From assembly GCA_947000775.1 (NCBI GenBank), contig CAMQGK010000058.1:1545001-1609000 (forward strand): a stretch of 64,000 nucleotides of DNA, read 5' to 3'. Made by a program: the position numbers and the translations under genes. Of this stretch, positions 35,488-47,062 are shown one piece after another (the stretch's first letter is position 1; the number at the start of each line of letters is the position of its first letter). This DNA is from Pterois miles (Eukaryota > Chordata > Actinopteri > Perciformes > Scorpaenidae). Under the pieces are notes generated by a model. The model saw only the letters and a list, made by a program, of their open reading frames with translations, was not told where the DNA came from and ran no database searches.

Positions 35488-37322
35488 TCAGATAGATGAT
35501 ATAGATCAGATAGATGATATAGATCAGATAGATGTTATAGATCAGATAGATGATATAGATCAGATAGATGATATAGATCAGATAGAGGATATAGATCAGA
35601 TAGATGATATAGATCAGATAGATGATATAGATCAGATAGAGGATATAGATCAGATAGATGATATAGATCAGATAGATGTTATAGATCAGATAGATGATAT
35701 AGATCAGATAGATGTTATAGATCAGATAGATGATATAGATCAGATGGATGTTATAGATCAGATACATGTTATAGATCAGATGGATGTTATAGATCAGATA
35801 GATGATATAGATCAGATGGATGTTATAGATCAGATAGATGATATAGATCAGATAGATGATATAGATCAGATAGATGATATAGATCAGATGGATGTTATAG
35901 ATCAGATAGATGTTATAGATCAGATGGATGATATAGATCAGATAGATGTTATAGATCAGATAGATGTTATAGATCAGATGGATGATATAGATCAGATAGA
36001 GGATATAGATCAGATAGAGGATATAGATCAGATAGATGATCTAGCTCAGATAGAGGATATAGATCAGATAGATGTTATAGATCAGATGGATGTTATAGAT
36101 CAGATAGATGATATAGATCAGATAGAGGATATAGATCAGATAGATGATATAGATCAGATAGAGGATATAGGTCAGATAGATGTTATAGATCAGATAGAGG
36201 ATATAGATCAGATAGATGATATAGATCAGATAGATGATATAGATCAGATAGAGGATATAGATCAGATAAATGATATAGATCAGATAGAGGATATAGATCA
36301 GATAGATGATATAGATCAGATAGATGATATAATCAGATAGATGATATAATCAGATAGAGGATATAGATCAGATAGAGGATATAGATCAGATGGATGATAT
36401 AGATCAGATAGATGTTATAGATCAGATGGATGATATAGATCAGATAGATGTTATAGATCAGATAGATGATATAGATCAGATAGATGATATAGATCAGATG
36501 GATGATATAGATCAGATAGATGTTATAGATCAGATAGATGATATAGATCAGATAGAGGATATAGATCAGATAGATGATATAGATCAGATAGAGGATATAG
36601 ATCAGATGGATGATATAGATCAGATAGATGTTATAGATCAGATAGAGGATATAGATCAGATGGATGATATAGATCAGATAGATGTTATAGATCAGATGGA
36701 TGGTATAGATCAGATAGATGATATAGATCTGATAGAGGATATAGATCAGATAGATGATATAGATCAGATAGATGATATAGATCAGATAGAGGATATAGTC
36801 AGATAGATGATATAGTCAGATAGATGATATAGATCAGATAGATGATATAGATCAGATAGATGATATAGATCAGATAGAGGATATAGATCAGATAGATGAT
36901 ATAGATCAGATAGAGGATATAGATCAGATAGATGATATAGATCAGATAGAGGATATAGATCAGATAGATGATATAGATCAGATAGATGATATAGATCAGA
37001 TAGAGGATATAGATCAGATAGATGATATAGATCAGATAGAGGATATAGATCAGATAGATGATATAGTCAGATAGATGATATAGATCAGATAGAGGATATA
37101 GGTCAGATAGATGATATAGTCAGATAGATGATATAGATCAGATAGAGGATATAGATCAGATAGATGATATAGATCAGATCGAGGATATAGATCAGATAGA
37201 GGATATAGATCAGATAGATGATATAGATCAGATCGAGGATATAGATCAGATAGAGGATATAGATCAGATAGATGATATAGATCAGATAGAGGATATAGAT
37301 CAGATAGATGTTATAGATCAGA
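35488..37322. repeat. 18-bp GATA-rich minisatellite
   Basis: About 100 units of ATAGATCAGATAGATGAT, with GAGGAT, GATGTT and GGATGAT forms and a few 15-bp units lacking AGA. Two forward frames are open for 287 and 138 codons (DDIDQI repeats), interrupted where short units change phase; they are artefacts. The left edge is fused to the LINE fragment. The right edge ends in AGATCAGACACTTCTG, beyond which no LINE sequence is recognised. Confidence 0.97.
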
Positions 37323-38124
37323 CACTTCTGTAAAGGTTGGTCAGCTCATTAGTAAGTGAGGATGCTCGTAGATGGACTGAGATGTCAGCAGTAACAGAGA
37401 GATGTATTACTGGTCTGTTCATCGTTTGGTGTGAATTTGGATTCCTGCAGGTATTGTGTTAAGGTATTATGTGCATTTAAATGTGCATATATAAAATATG
37501 TATTTTTCTACAGTCCATGAAGGGAAGCCAGCTCAGGTGTATGGACTTGGTCCTCCTGATTCCAAAGTCATTCGGTTATCGCTGCGACAATCATCAGTGG
37601 GCCAAGTAATTCATTTGCTGTAGCGTATGGTGGGAATAACCCACTAACTATGGGGCCCTTAGGCACCATGTTCCTCATCGGGTCGAATTAGACTGCTGAT
37701 GTTTGTGTTGTTCAGGCAGTGCAGCAGCTGTCATGGTACATAAACAGCATGAGTCAAAAGGGTATGAAAAAGATAGTGGTAAGACAGCACGATGGCCCCA
37801 GCACCTCCTCCTCCGAGCTCTGCTTCACAGTGTGGGCTGAGGTTTAACGGCGGCGTTTAGCTGCTGGGCAACATTTATGTGCAAATAAGGTTGGCGATGC
37901 AATTTGCAAAATATCTCCACTACTGATTATTTCAACTAGGTCAGGATATCAGGTCAGAGCAGGATTGCATTCAGTGGAGGGAGAGAGAAATATATAGCAA
38001 GAGAGCAAGCAAATGTCTTTTATCTGCCCTTGAGCTCAGGGCCCGTGGTCCAGATGGTTGGACTGTCATGACAAGCTATGTTTGCAACAGCAAACATGTC
38101 ACATCCTCAGGGGCTTCTGTGCAC
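37323..38124. other. Unique non-coding DNA
   Basis: No exon, RNA gene or mobile element is recognised in this stretch. Open frames are short. Confidence 0.6.
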
Positions 38125-38300
38125 CACATTTACATTTTAGGCATTTATCCAGAGTGTCTTGCAGTTAGCGAGCAGGTAGGCGCTCAGTGGGGTAACAGAC
38201 CGATAACTGGCGCGCCGGCTGCTGTGGGAATCAAACCTGTGACCTTTCAGTGGCGTACAGAGTGGGCCTCAATGCCGTGCCACCCCGTGGAAAAGTGCCG
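38125..38300 (-). mobile_element. tRNA-related SINE-like fragment
   Basis: On the minus strand a TGGCACGGCATTG segment (A-box like) is followed about 30 bp later by GGTTTGATTCC (B-box like). Further on, the plus-strand phrase CATTTATCCAGAGTGTCTTG corresponds to the 'tttatccaaagcgacttac' signature of a widely dispersed fish repeat. The order fits a tRNA-headed SINE in reverse orientation. Divergence is high. Confidence 0.55.
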
Positions 38301-41084
38301 TTTGATCACAGCTGCATGTTGGCCACCAAACGGAGCTGCGAGAGGAGAAAATGTGTCGGGCCAGATGATCTATTTTTGTCATTTGTAGATTTCTTGGCAT
38401 CTCATTGCTCAGTTGTGGAATATATTCATGATGTGCATCGTGGAGGACTGGTTGTAGCTGAGCACCCACTATTCAGTCCTCCCTCTTTTACATCATTTCC
38501 AACATATGATTCCAGCCTCCTTCATACGTTTAGCACGTTAGCTGCATTTCAGCATCAAGTTGAATATATTTCCAGTTTCCATATTTCAAAGACGATTGTC
38601 ACAAACTGCTGCACTTAGCAACAAAGACTCCCACTGAAATAAGAGAGCTTTCACACCCAGCAGAATGTAGGCCATTCCTAAAGGTTGAGGATTTCTGGGT
38701 GAAATCCCTGCCTCTGGTAACAGAATACAGTTTCACCAGGCTCCCTGAGGAAGGAAGCAGGAGTCATTTTTCCAGTGGATCCTCACCAGAAGTTCAAACA
38801 ACTGAGCTTCAGTGAGGTTATATTATTCTCAACACAGCAGGCAGCTACAATTAAGCTTTTCAAACCTGGCCCAGTTTGTAGTGGCGAGCCTCGGCGTCAG
38901 CCTGCAGCTCACATTGTTTTGGCTCCTGGCTTTCCTCTTGTCTTCAGTTTGAGCTGCCACACAAAGAGAGCAAATGCCACCATCAGTCAGTCGTTGCCTC
39001 GTAGCCCGTAGCAACCTTCCACCGGCATGGGCATCAAACCGGCTGTGACCCTGACAGCAGGAACGAAGCCAGCCGGTCCTACTCATCATACTTCTCTTTA
39101 AAAGAGGCAGCCGTTTTCGTGGACACAGTTTACGGTGAAAATGGCACTGACTGAATTTGGTACTATTTTATTACATCGACATGCAGTAATAAGCAGGGCG
39201 AACATACCAAAACAGGGAACTCACAAGACAGGATTTACTTAAATATTAAAGTGGTCTCTGGTCTCTGTAACGTGTGTGATCTGTTTGTGACGAGCTGGAA
39301 TATATCGGTCCTGTAAATTCAAATCAGAATCAACAACACAATACAAACCAGTTTCCAAATCAGAAAGAGGTCAGAGGAGTTACACTACAGAAACACTATG
39401 ATTAGGTTTAGGGAAAAACAACATGGTTTGTACAATGAAAATGTGACTTGAACAGGGAGCATGAAGGAACAGCTGATTGTAAAGTGAAAGTGAAACTAAA
39501 CACACTCCTCCGCTCCATCACTGCAGTCCTTTCTCTGAGCATTTACTGTTGCCTCGGACGGGTTTACTTTGTGCTTAATGGAAAGCCCGGTGCGTTGACT
39601 ATCGGCGGTAAAGGGTGCCTTGCGCGGCGCTATCGAACGCCAGCGGCCGTGACAAAGCACGGCGTGTGATGCGCTGGGAATGAGAACGGCCTGGCTTTTT
39701 ATACGCCGTCCTGTGAGACTGGATTGTGCCGCCATAGAGGTGTTTCGTTCTAACAAATGACCCCGTTAACTGTGTCACTGCAGCTGTTGAAAACACAAAC
39801 ACAACATTTAGGTGTCCTCAAAAAAGCCTTAAATCAGTTTCAAATACATATTCATCTGTGTTTATTTTCTGCGCCAGCCACTGACGTAGCAACCAGGGAT
39901 GCCAGTCCATAGTTCACTACAGTAAAACACCTGTTGCTGCTGGTAACAGTTTTAATTCAATGCTTAAAGCTCACTAACTCGTCTGGATGGTTGGGACAAC
40001 ACATTATTTCCGTTGCGCGTGCTCATGCATGTGCATATTTCCGATGACATTGGCTGGAGAAGGGTCTATTGATGAGGAAGAGATTTTCATTTGACCTGCA
40101 TCACTGTGATGTAACGATTGGACAAATCTAATATGTCCAGAACTGACAGGTTAATGCCTTCATATTGCTGTTAGTGTGTGAGGACAGGGACCCGGGTCAT
40201 GTGGAGGCGTCCCTGTTAAAACATGCTCCTGAGGACTGCAACCTGCTCTATTCATGTAGCTGGAAAACATGACACCACGCGTTGCATCACACTCCAACCA
40301 CAGATACTGTTCCCAAAATGCCTGCAGGCATCAACAGCCCCAAATTTTCTGCTTCGAATTAAACATCTCCATGATTTTATAGTGAGAATCTGGATGGGCT
40401 CGCAGTGTGGGGGTAAACCTGGCAGATCTGTTAGCACAGTGGGCGTCAGCCCACTGCTGGAGCTGCACAGCGGCTCAGCATGACGATGGAAACTGATGAG
40501 CAATGACCCCTCTGTGATTAACCCTTTACTAACCCAGGTAGCAGCTCAGCACCGGGAGTCAGGTTGTTCAAGTCAAATCAGAAAGAGATGATTAAAACAA
40601 GAATGAATGAACTAAAACAAATTGTAAAAGTGTGTAAGGGTTTATAATATTAGGATATTAGTGTATGATGTCCAGCCTAATGCTCTATTATGTCTCATTT
40701 TACCCCTCAAGATTTGATAAAAACGATCAATAATCCCTCAGAAATACCACATTAATTCTGCCACCTCTGTGTACAGTGTGTACATATTATTCTCCTCTAT
40801 ATATACTACATTCCTGTCTACACCTCTGTATATACAGTATATTGTCATTATAACATGCTGCATTTCTGTTTACATACATTACTTATCACTGTGCATATAC
40901 ATATAATGTCATCAACTAAATTACAAATTTGCATTACTTTAACTCAACTCTTTTATTAACGTTTTAGTTTGTGAGATATGATATGAAATATTCAGATACA
41001 CCATTTTAGAATTAGAGAAGCTAACACATTTATACTGCATTCATGAAACTGACTGGGACTATCATAAAGTCTGTAAAGGGGAGA
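38301..41084. other. Unique non-coding DNA with faint repeat traces
   Basis: Several overlapping frames of 60 to 120 codons exist on both strands but none resembles a known protein. A phrase at about 39400-39435 (GATTAGGTTTAGGGAAAAAC and CATGGTTTG) resembles the dispersed repeat at 44930-45085. Confidence 0.55.
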
Positions 41085-41330
41085 CTGGTGGGGACCCAGA
41101 GAACCCATTTACATTCACACATCTGGAGGTCAGAGGTCAACGGACCCCTTCGAACATGCCCATGCCAGTTTTCCCCTCTTGCCAAAATTGATCCTAACTT
41201 CGTAGCGTCATTTAGCATTCTCTCTGAAAAGCAGAACATGTCGGTAGCGGTGGGTTCTTCAGGTTTTGTAGTTTCAGGTGATGCCAGCAGCTTCAGTCCA
41301 GTTCTGTTACAACCTCTGAAAGACTGAGTA
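41085..41330 (+). mobile_element. Dispersed teleost repeat fragment
   Basis: Contains AGGTCAACGGACCCCTTCGA, then CATGCCCATGCCAGTTTTCC, GCCAAAATTGATCCTAACTT and later ACAACCTCTGAAAGA. These phrases occur in this order in an abundant interspersed repeat that I recall from teleost genomes. The flanking 94- and 105-codon frames on opposite strands are derived from it and are not genes. Class not known to me. Confidence 0.65.
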
Positions 41331-42420
41331 CCAGTAAACCCCCTCAACCCAAGTCATTATTGAACAGGTTGTTAGGCTTGAAACATGATGTTATGATACG
41401 TTACGTGCATATTATCTTATTATTGTTGTGTGGTTGATCTGTCTGGGACTGAGAACGAGAGGGTTTCTAAAGAGACTCTGGTGCTCTGAAACACTACCAC
41501 TACCACAGGAACCGCCAACACCAGCGCTGAATGAAAGCTCCTCCTTCTAACTTGTAAATATGTTAATGATGCTTTAGTTGTTAGAGCGTTTTCTATAGGA
41601 ATTAATGAAATATATTGTCAGTAAATGTTTTGAAGACATATTCAGTCAGAATGTTTTCTACTGTATGTTTGTATGTATAAAAACTAAAACTTAACTCCCT
41701 ACCTGGTAAATCATACATATAGTGTCAGAGTAGCAGGTTAGCAGCTTCCCCACCTTCAAGATCCCTGAATGCAACACAGACCGCCGCCCGGCTGATCACA
41801 CAGGGTCACAGCTGACTAGTGAGTTTGATTGTATTCTCTCTCCCACTCTCTCGTCTGTCTCTCGCTCTCTAAATAATGCAGGGCCTCTGATTTATATTCT
41901 GCACAAACCCTGCTGGTGAATGGGCAGATATGGTAAGAGGACATAGATGGCTGGACACACTGTAGCGCTCCTTTTATGAGCGCTTGATTGAAACAGCCTG
42001 CTGCATCACAGGAACGCACCAGGCAATTACTCACACACATTGCAATTATGAGACAATATGCGTTAACAGACGATAGCACTGAAGGTTGGGTCAAAAACAA
42101 GCAGAAAAAACACTTTGCTGAGAGGTGCACGCTCACGGATGAATGAAAAGCCTTCAGCTGATCATCGGCCTGCAGCTGCCGACACAGCTGTCAGTTACAA
42201 TCACTCGTATGGCAACGTGGGTGACGGCAGCTTTGAGCTCTGAACTTTTAAATACTCTAATTCCAGTTTCTGACTCCACACTCCACCACACACATTCACA
42301 CACACCCAAACATGCTCCACACCGCCGATCCACTGATTTCTATGTGTTGAACGGTTTACGTTTGGTGTTTTGTGAAATAAATTAAGTTCTTTCTGCGGCT
42401 ACCTACCATCTGCCTCCCTC
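41331..42420. other. Unique non-coding DNA
   Basis: Nothing recognisable is seen. The 106-codon minus-strand frame at 41816-42136 has no family resemblance. Confidence 0.55.
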
Positions 42421-42489
42421 TGTGTCTTCAGGGAGTGTGAGCCCTCACTCACAGCAGGCCACACCAAAAATGAGCCCTGCTCACTCCTT

Positions 42490-42620
42490 AGTGATGATCA
42501 TCAGGGGAGACCCTGATGATCAGCTCCAGGTGGGTGGCTCCCCACACCTGCTCCCAGTACTGTCTAATGGGAGTAGGTGGAGCCACCTGGCAGGTATGGA
42601 GCTGCCTCCAAATACCTGCT
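42490..42620 (+). other. Three consecutive hairpins ahead of a gypsy gag remnant
   Basis: Hairpin 1: TGATCATCAGGG (42495-42506) pairs with CCCTGATGATCA (42511-42522) around a GAGA loop, a perfect 12-bp stem. Hairpin 2: GGTGGCTCC (42533-42541) pairs with GGAGCCACC (42579-42587), with an inner CACCTGCTCCCA/TGGGAGTAGGTG stem containing one G-U pair. Hairpin 3: GCAGGTAT (42590-42597) pairs with ATACCTGC (42612-42619). They lie 80 to 200 bp before the gag-like frame and may be a structured leader or LTR portion of that element. Confidence 0.6.
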
Positions 42621-42696
42621 CTCAGCAGTGAAAGAGTTTGATGATTAGACTATTAAAAAGATTCACAGTGGACCTCTGCATGGCCTTCTCCATGCA

Positions 42697-43460
42697 GTGG
42701 TCCAGAAGTGCATGGCAGCAGCCCCTCCTGCACTAAGGCATGCAACCATGCAGCCAAGACCAAGTTGTTTTATCCCCAAATTGACCGACAGCGAAGACGT
42801 AGAGGCCTACTTAACAGCCTTTGAGTGCACAGCTGAGAGGGAGGGCTGGTCCAGAGCTCCTGGGCAGATTTGGTTGATCTATTCCTCCTTGGTCCAGCAC
42901 AGCAGGCATACCTCGACCTCCCTAAGGACCAGTCCAAGGATTTCACCATCCTGAAGATTGAAATCCTGGCAAGGTACGGCTACAGTTTAGCAGCCAGAGT
43001 ACAGCATTTCCATGACTGGAAATTCAAATGTATGACTTAGTCTGGGTAACCAAGGCCTGGCTGACATCAGAACCAGATAAATTAAGTGTGTTGGAGATAA
43101 TTATGGACAAATACATTCGATCCCTCCCTTACGAGGTCAAGAAAATGACTGGTCAGCAGAACCCAGCCCATCCAGATGACCTGATTAATCTGGCGGGATT
43201 ACAACCAAAATCAACACAAACAGATCCAGATGCTCTGGTGGCCTCAGGCAGTAACATGGTCCTCGTCCAGCTCCACCTCCTGGAGCCATCAAGCCCTGGT
43301 AAGCTGCTGCCGGTCTCCTGCACACATGGGCACACCAAAGTGTATCCGACAGGTGGCATCTAACTCACCACAGTTAAAGGCAGCTGTATGCTAAAAGTAG
43401 GTGTGGTTTCATCCTTCCCTGTCCCAGTCTTTGTGGGGTTGGATTGCCCACTATGTCGCC
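42697..43460 (+). pseudogene. Ty3/gypsy-type gag-protease remnant
   Basis: Three frames in order resemble a gypsy-type Gag with a SCAN-like capsid region: KLTDSEDVEAYLTAFE near 42780, then AYLDLPKDQSKDF and KIEILARYGY in a second frame, then LVWVTKAWL...YIRSLPYEVKK and GQQNP in a third from 43028. Next comes a protease-like stretch (PVSCTHGHTKVYP, then VGVVSSFPVPVFVGLDCP). At least two frameshifts and one stop (43363) break it. The gag-protease junction is compressed, so nucleocapsid sequence is missing. At the position where an aspartic protease carries Asp-Ser/Thr-Gly, the frame has Ala-Ser-Gly. No reverse transcriptase follows. This is a dead, internally deleted copy. Confidence 0.75.
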
Positions 43461-44929
43461 GGCTGCACCAGGAAAAGCCCCTGTCTCGGTCAAAACTGAA
43501 CAGACTAAGTGCCAGTACTTCCCTTCAGGAGTCTTGTGTGTGCTGCTCCAAACGGGGTGGGAGGTAACCCAGATTCCTGCACAGAGGCGTCACCTCCCCG
43601 GGGACCAAGCACTAATGACGGCGAGGACGAAGCCTCCTTGCTGTAGGACTTTGAACTTTGAGTTAGAGGAAATAAAACCCCTTTTTGACCACTAAGCTGA
43701 CTGTGTCTCTGATTGCTCCACTTCCACTGTGTCCTGTGTCACTGCCCGGTCCTGTTGCAGAATGTATTATATCACCTGATGGGTGGACGCTGTAGATTTA
43801 TGGGGTGGTGGCAGCTTCTGTCTGGCCCTCTGGATTCTGGATCTGTTGGATCCCACGGGGTGAAGACGGTGGCCGTTTCTCTCCACCTGTCTATTGGTGG
43901 CTGTGCAATCTCACTTCTTCAACCCCCCCGATGTCTTTCAAGTTCAGAAGGTCACATGGCATCATTACCAGTTAAAAGTGTTTTTCATTTCACAGTCTTT
44001 TCTTTAAAAAGTCTCTTTTGGTCTATTGTGGCTCCGGTCTCAGCAGCTGATGAGGAGCAGAGCAGCAGAACGGTGATGTGGTGAGCAGGGTTCTCCGTTC
44101 TGTTAGTTTACAGTCTACAGATCATTTCACTGTCTTTGTTGAGAACCACACAGCTTGCAGAAATCAAATCGTATCACTAGAAGAGTCGTACCTGAGCTGC
44201 TCACACGGGCTGTGAGGATGCACTAACCTGTCAACATGGACGCAGAAATAAAAATCAAGCGGTTCCATGATGCACATGTGCTGCTCATGTGTCCAGTGTG
44301 TTCTGGCTGTTAGGCAGTAAGCTGGACCCTTAATGGTCTGGTAGCTTATGGTGGCTAAAGTTAGCAAACTTTAGATTGATGTATATGTAACAGTAGGTTT
44401 TCTAACTTTGTGACTATTTTCTCATTATACCACAAAACACAGTTTTTGTTTGTTTTTTTAATTTAAGAAACTTTGCTGATTTTCTGCTTCGTTGCAATGT
44501 TGGTGGCGTCTGCAGATGAATGATTCAGCTTCCCTCTGTGTTACCGCCGCCTGGTTTGCAGAGTGGCGCTCACTCATTTGCCAGTAAAAGTCTGTTGGAT
44601 GGTGCGAAATTACGCTTTTTACGGCGGCAGAGTGGAGGAAAGCTGAACATTGTTCATCTGTACGTATGGTGAATGCCCAGGACTCAAGTGTTTCCTTCAC
44701 AGGGATACATGTTTTGTAACTGCATCATGAATTTGCAATGCATCAGTGACAGTTTGACTCAGATTTACGCATCCAGCTGACACAGAGCAACATTCACATT
44801 AGTTTGGTGTTGTGTTTGTGTCCACCTGATAGAAGTAAGTCTAATAATTACTCTACATCTAGCTCTGCTAACACGTTCCCATTCAAAACCTGTCACACAC
44901 GGACGCTTGAACAGGATCCCACAGCGTCA
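43461..44929. other. Tail of the gypsy remnant, then non-coding DNA
   Basis: After the protease remnant there is no recognisable reverse transcriptase. An AATAAA at 43671 followed by CCCCTTTTTGACCAC could be the R/U5 part of a degraded 3' LTR, but no second LTR copy is visible to confirm it. Beyond 43800 nothing is recognised. Confidence 0.4.
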
Positions 44930-45085
44930 CTTTTAGGCAACAAAACTACTTGGTTAGGTTTTAGGGAAAAAATCATGGTTTAGGTTCAAATAAAAATTTA
45001 AGTTACATATGTCAGTTGAGTCTGTTACACATCTGGTTCAGTACGTTATGTTGGTGAGCTTGTGTACGTAACTTAAAATAAGTCA
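44930..45085 (+). mobile_element. Dispersed teleost repeat fragment (CTTGGTTAGG type)
   Basis: Contains AACAAAACTACTTGGTTAGG, then TTTAGGGAAAAAATCATGG and a TACGTAACTTAAAATAAG end. I recall this phrase order from a common fish interspersed repeat. A weaker relative is at about 39395-39470. Confidence 0.5.
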
Positions 45086-45289
45086 CCATTTCCCAGCCGC
45101 CTCCCTGCGTGGATCTGAGTGAACAGATGGTCGCGGGAGGCCTTGTACGTCGTGACAGAACGTTGGTATTTGACAACCTGAAAATGAGACCAGGCTGCTT
45201 TGTCTGTCAGCAGGTACTGTACAGAGGTTTACCAAGACCGGTTCACTGAAGCAACCTGCTGCTGCTGCAACCAGCCGATGAGAGCGGCG

Positions 45290-45430
45290 ATGAAATGTTG
45301 ATGAAAGCCAAAACAACCAGCTGAAAGAAGCTAAAACTCCCCATAGGGCTGAAGATAACTGCACTGTGGGTTCGTCATTATGAGCGACCCCTTTCAGATT
45401 ACACAGTTATTTGATCCATGGTTGATATAA
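45290..45430 (+). mobile_element. Dispersed repeat fragment shared with 52860
   Basis: Contains AAAACAACCAGCTGAAAGAA, GCTAAAACTCCCCATAGGG and CTGAAGATAACTG. A second copy of the same phrase order (AAAACAATGAGCTGAAAGAC, then CTCCATAGAGCTG) is at 52860-52945, so at least two copies occur in this window. Class unknown. Confidence 0.55.
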
Positions 45431-46236
45431 AAATATTGCTTAGTGAAGCTTTAATGTGTAACAGCAGAAACCTGTCTGAAGCTATAAGCCATGAGATCAG
45501 TGACACAGCATCAAAGCCTCTATACTCCCGATCACTATTCATTATATTCATCCACACAAAAGACACTGTGGGGGATAATTTATAAAATCTGTGCATGCCT
45601 CAGAATTTTAAACACCTTTAACAATGTCAGAGGAGGATGCAGCAGGGCTCAGGACGGATCTGGTAATCCTGTCATACCGAGTCTACGGCCTGAGTCAAGA
45701 TCTGCTAACTGGAAGACATGAACTCTGAGCCCAAAATAAGACTGCCAGCCCAAACACACATCGCTGAGTCAAGGATGCCCTGGCAGGGCGCTGCCTTCCC
45801 ATCTTTACCCCCCGAGGGTGAGCGTCCGCGGGCCATCATCTCTACGCTCTATGTGAAGCTGGCGGCCGCCGCTGAGGGAGCCATGAGTCCACCCTGCTGG
45901 CAGCGCGAATGACGGTGAACAGCCTCGTCCTGAGCGCCACATGACTGCAGCCTCTGTTTGTTTTAGGCTGCTAAAGAGGAAAGAGAGGGATTCACTCACT
46001 CCACACTATCATGAGCAGTAGCTAATGGAGTTTGTAAATGTTTTTACTTTATGCAAATTCATGGTAATTAAAGCATTTTTAAGGGAGATTTCTGTGTCTC
46101 TTCTTAATCTTGGAGCTGACGGTCTGGTGAATTTAGACAGAAACACACTTGGCTTGTTTCAGCCATAACGCTGCTGTAGTGTGCTTAACATGCTGCAGCT
46201 GTTTGCATGACAACACAAACATGCAAACATAAAATG

Positions 46237-46237
<1 letters not shown>
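45431..46237. other. Unique non-coding DNA
   Basis: No exon or element is recognised. The overlapping short frames at 45718-45999 on opposite strands are GC-rich but show no family. Confidence 0.5.

Positions 46238-46277
<40 letters not shown>
46238..46277. repeat. (CA)n microsatellite
   Basis: About 20 uninterrupted CA dinucleotides. Confidence 0.95.
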
Positions 46278-46279
<2 letters not shown>

Positions 46280-46986
46280 CTTTAATACTGACACAGTAAA
46301 GATCATGCTGCTTGCCTTTAATTTTGCTGCATAAATCAGTTGTAAAGATATTTCGTGGGTGCTGTGATAGATGTGTCGTTTCTACCTGGAGCATCTTCGG
46401 GAATTTAATTCTGTGAAATGCAAAATATGAAGACTGCAACCATCAGTGCTTCACTTCAGTACTGGGCTCTGTTACAGCGGGCATTATGCAGAGCACTGCT
46501 ACTAGGACTTCTACAACTGATACCACAGTTTCTCTACTGCCTGGGAGGGTTTCTGGACAATATCTGTCATTGATTAGTGTTGTTCATTGATTTATAATAA
46601 TAAATATATACATACATTTACATAAAGCAGCATATTAGTCCACTAACATGTTGATCAGAGGATTGAATACTGGACTGATCTCCCTTTAAGATGAATTTTA
46701 AACAAAAATAAATGTTACTAATCCCAATCAAATATTTAACTTGACTGACAGCCCTCAGACATGGAGCAAGGTTAACTTTCATTAGGATTGTGTCGCTGGG
46801 CACCTGACAAGAAAAACAGACAATATCTGCCTTTCAGCTGCTAGATTCTCACCCAGCAAGCTCGACTGGCAAGTTATTAACATTGTCTGTTCAGAGCGAA
46901 GCTGCTGCAGCAGGCAGTGATTTCATCAGACGTTTCCACTGAAAACAGCTGAGAGCAGTCACAATAAACCAGCTGTGGGCTGCAAA
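46278..46986. other. Unique non-coding DNA
   Basis: Nothing recognisable is seen. Confidence 0.55.
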
Positions 46987-47062
46987 TCTCCTTTATTTAA
47001 CCAGGTGAAAAACGCATTGAGATTAAAATCTCTTTACCAAGAGTGACCTGGCCAAGAGGTGT
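46987..47062 (+). mobile_element. Dispersed repeat fragment (TTTATTTAACCAGG type)
   Basis: Reads CTCCTTTATTTAACCAGGTG, CATTGAGATTAAAATCTC and AAGAGTGACCTGGCCAAG. This is a very common short interspersed phrase in teleost genomes in my recollection. It contains a small hairpin (GAGATT/AATCTC). Class not certain. Confidence 0.65.
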
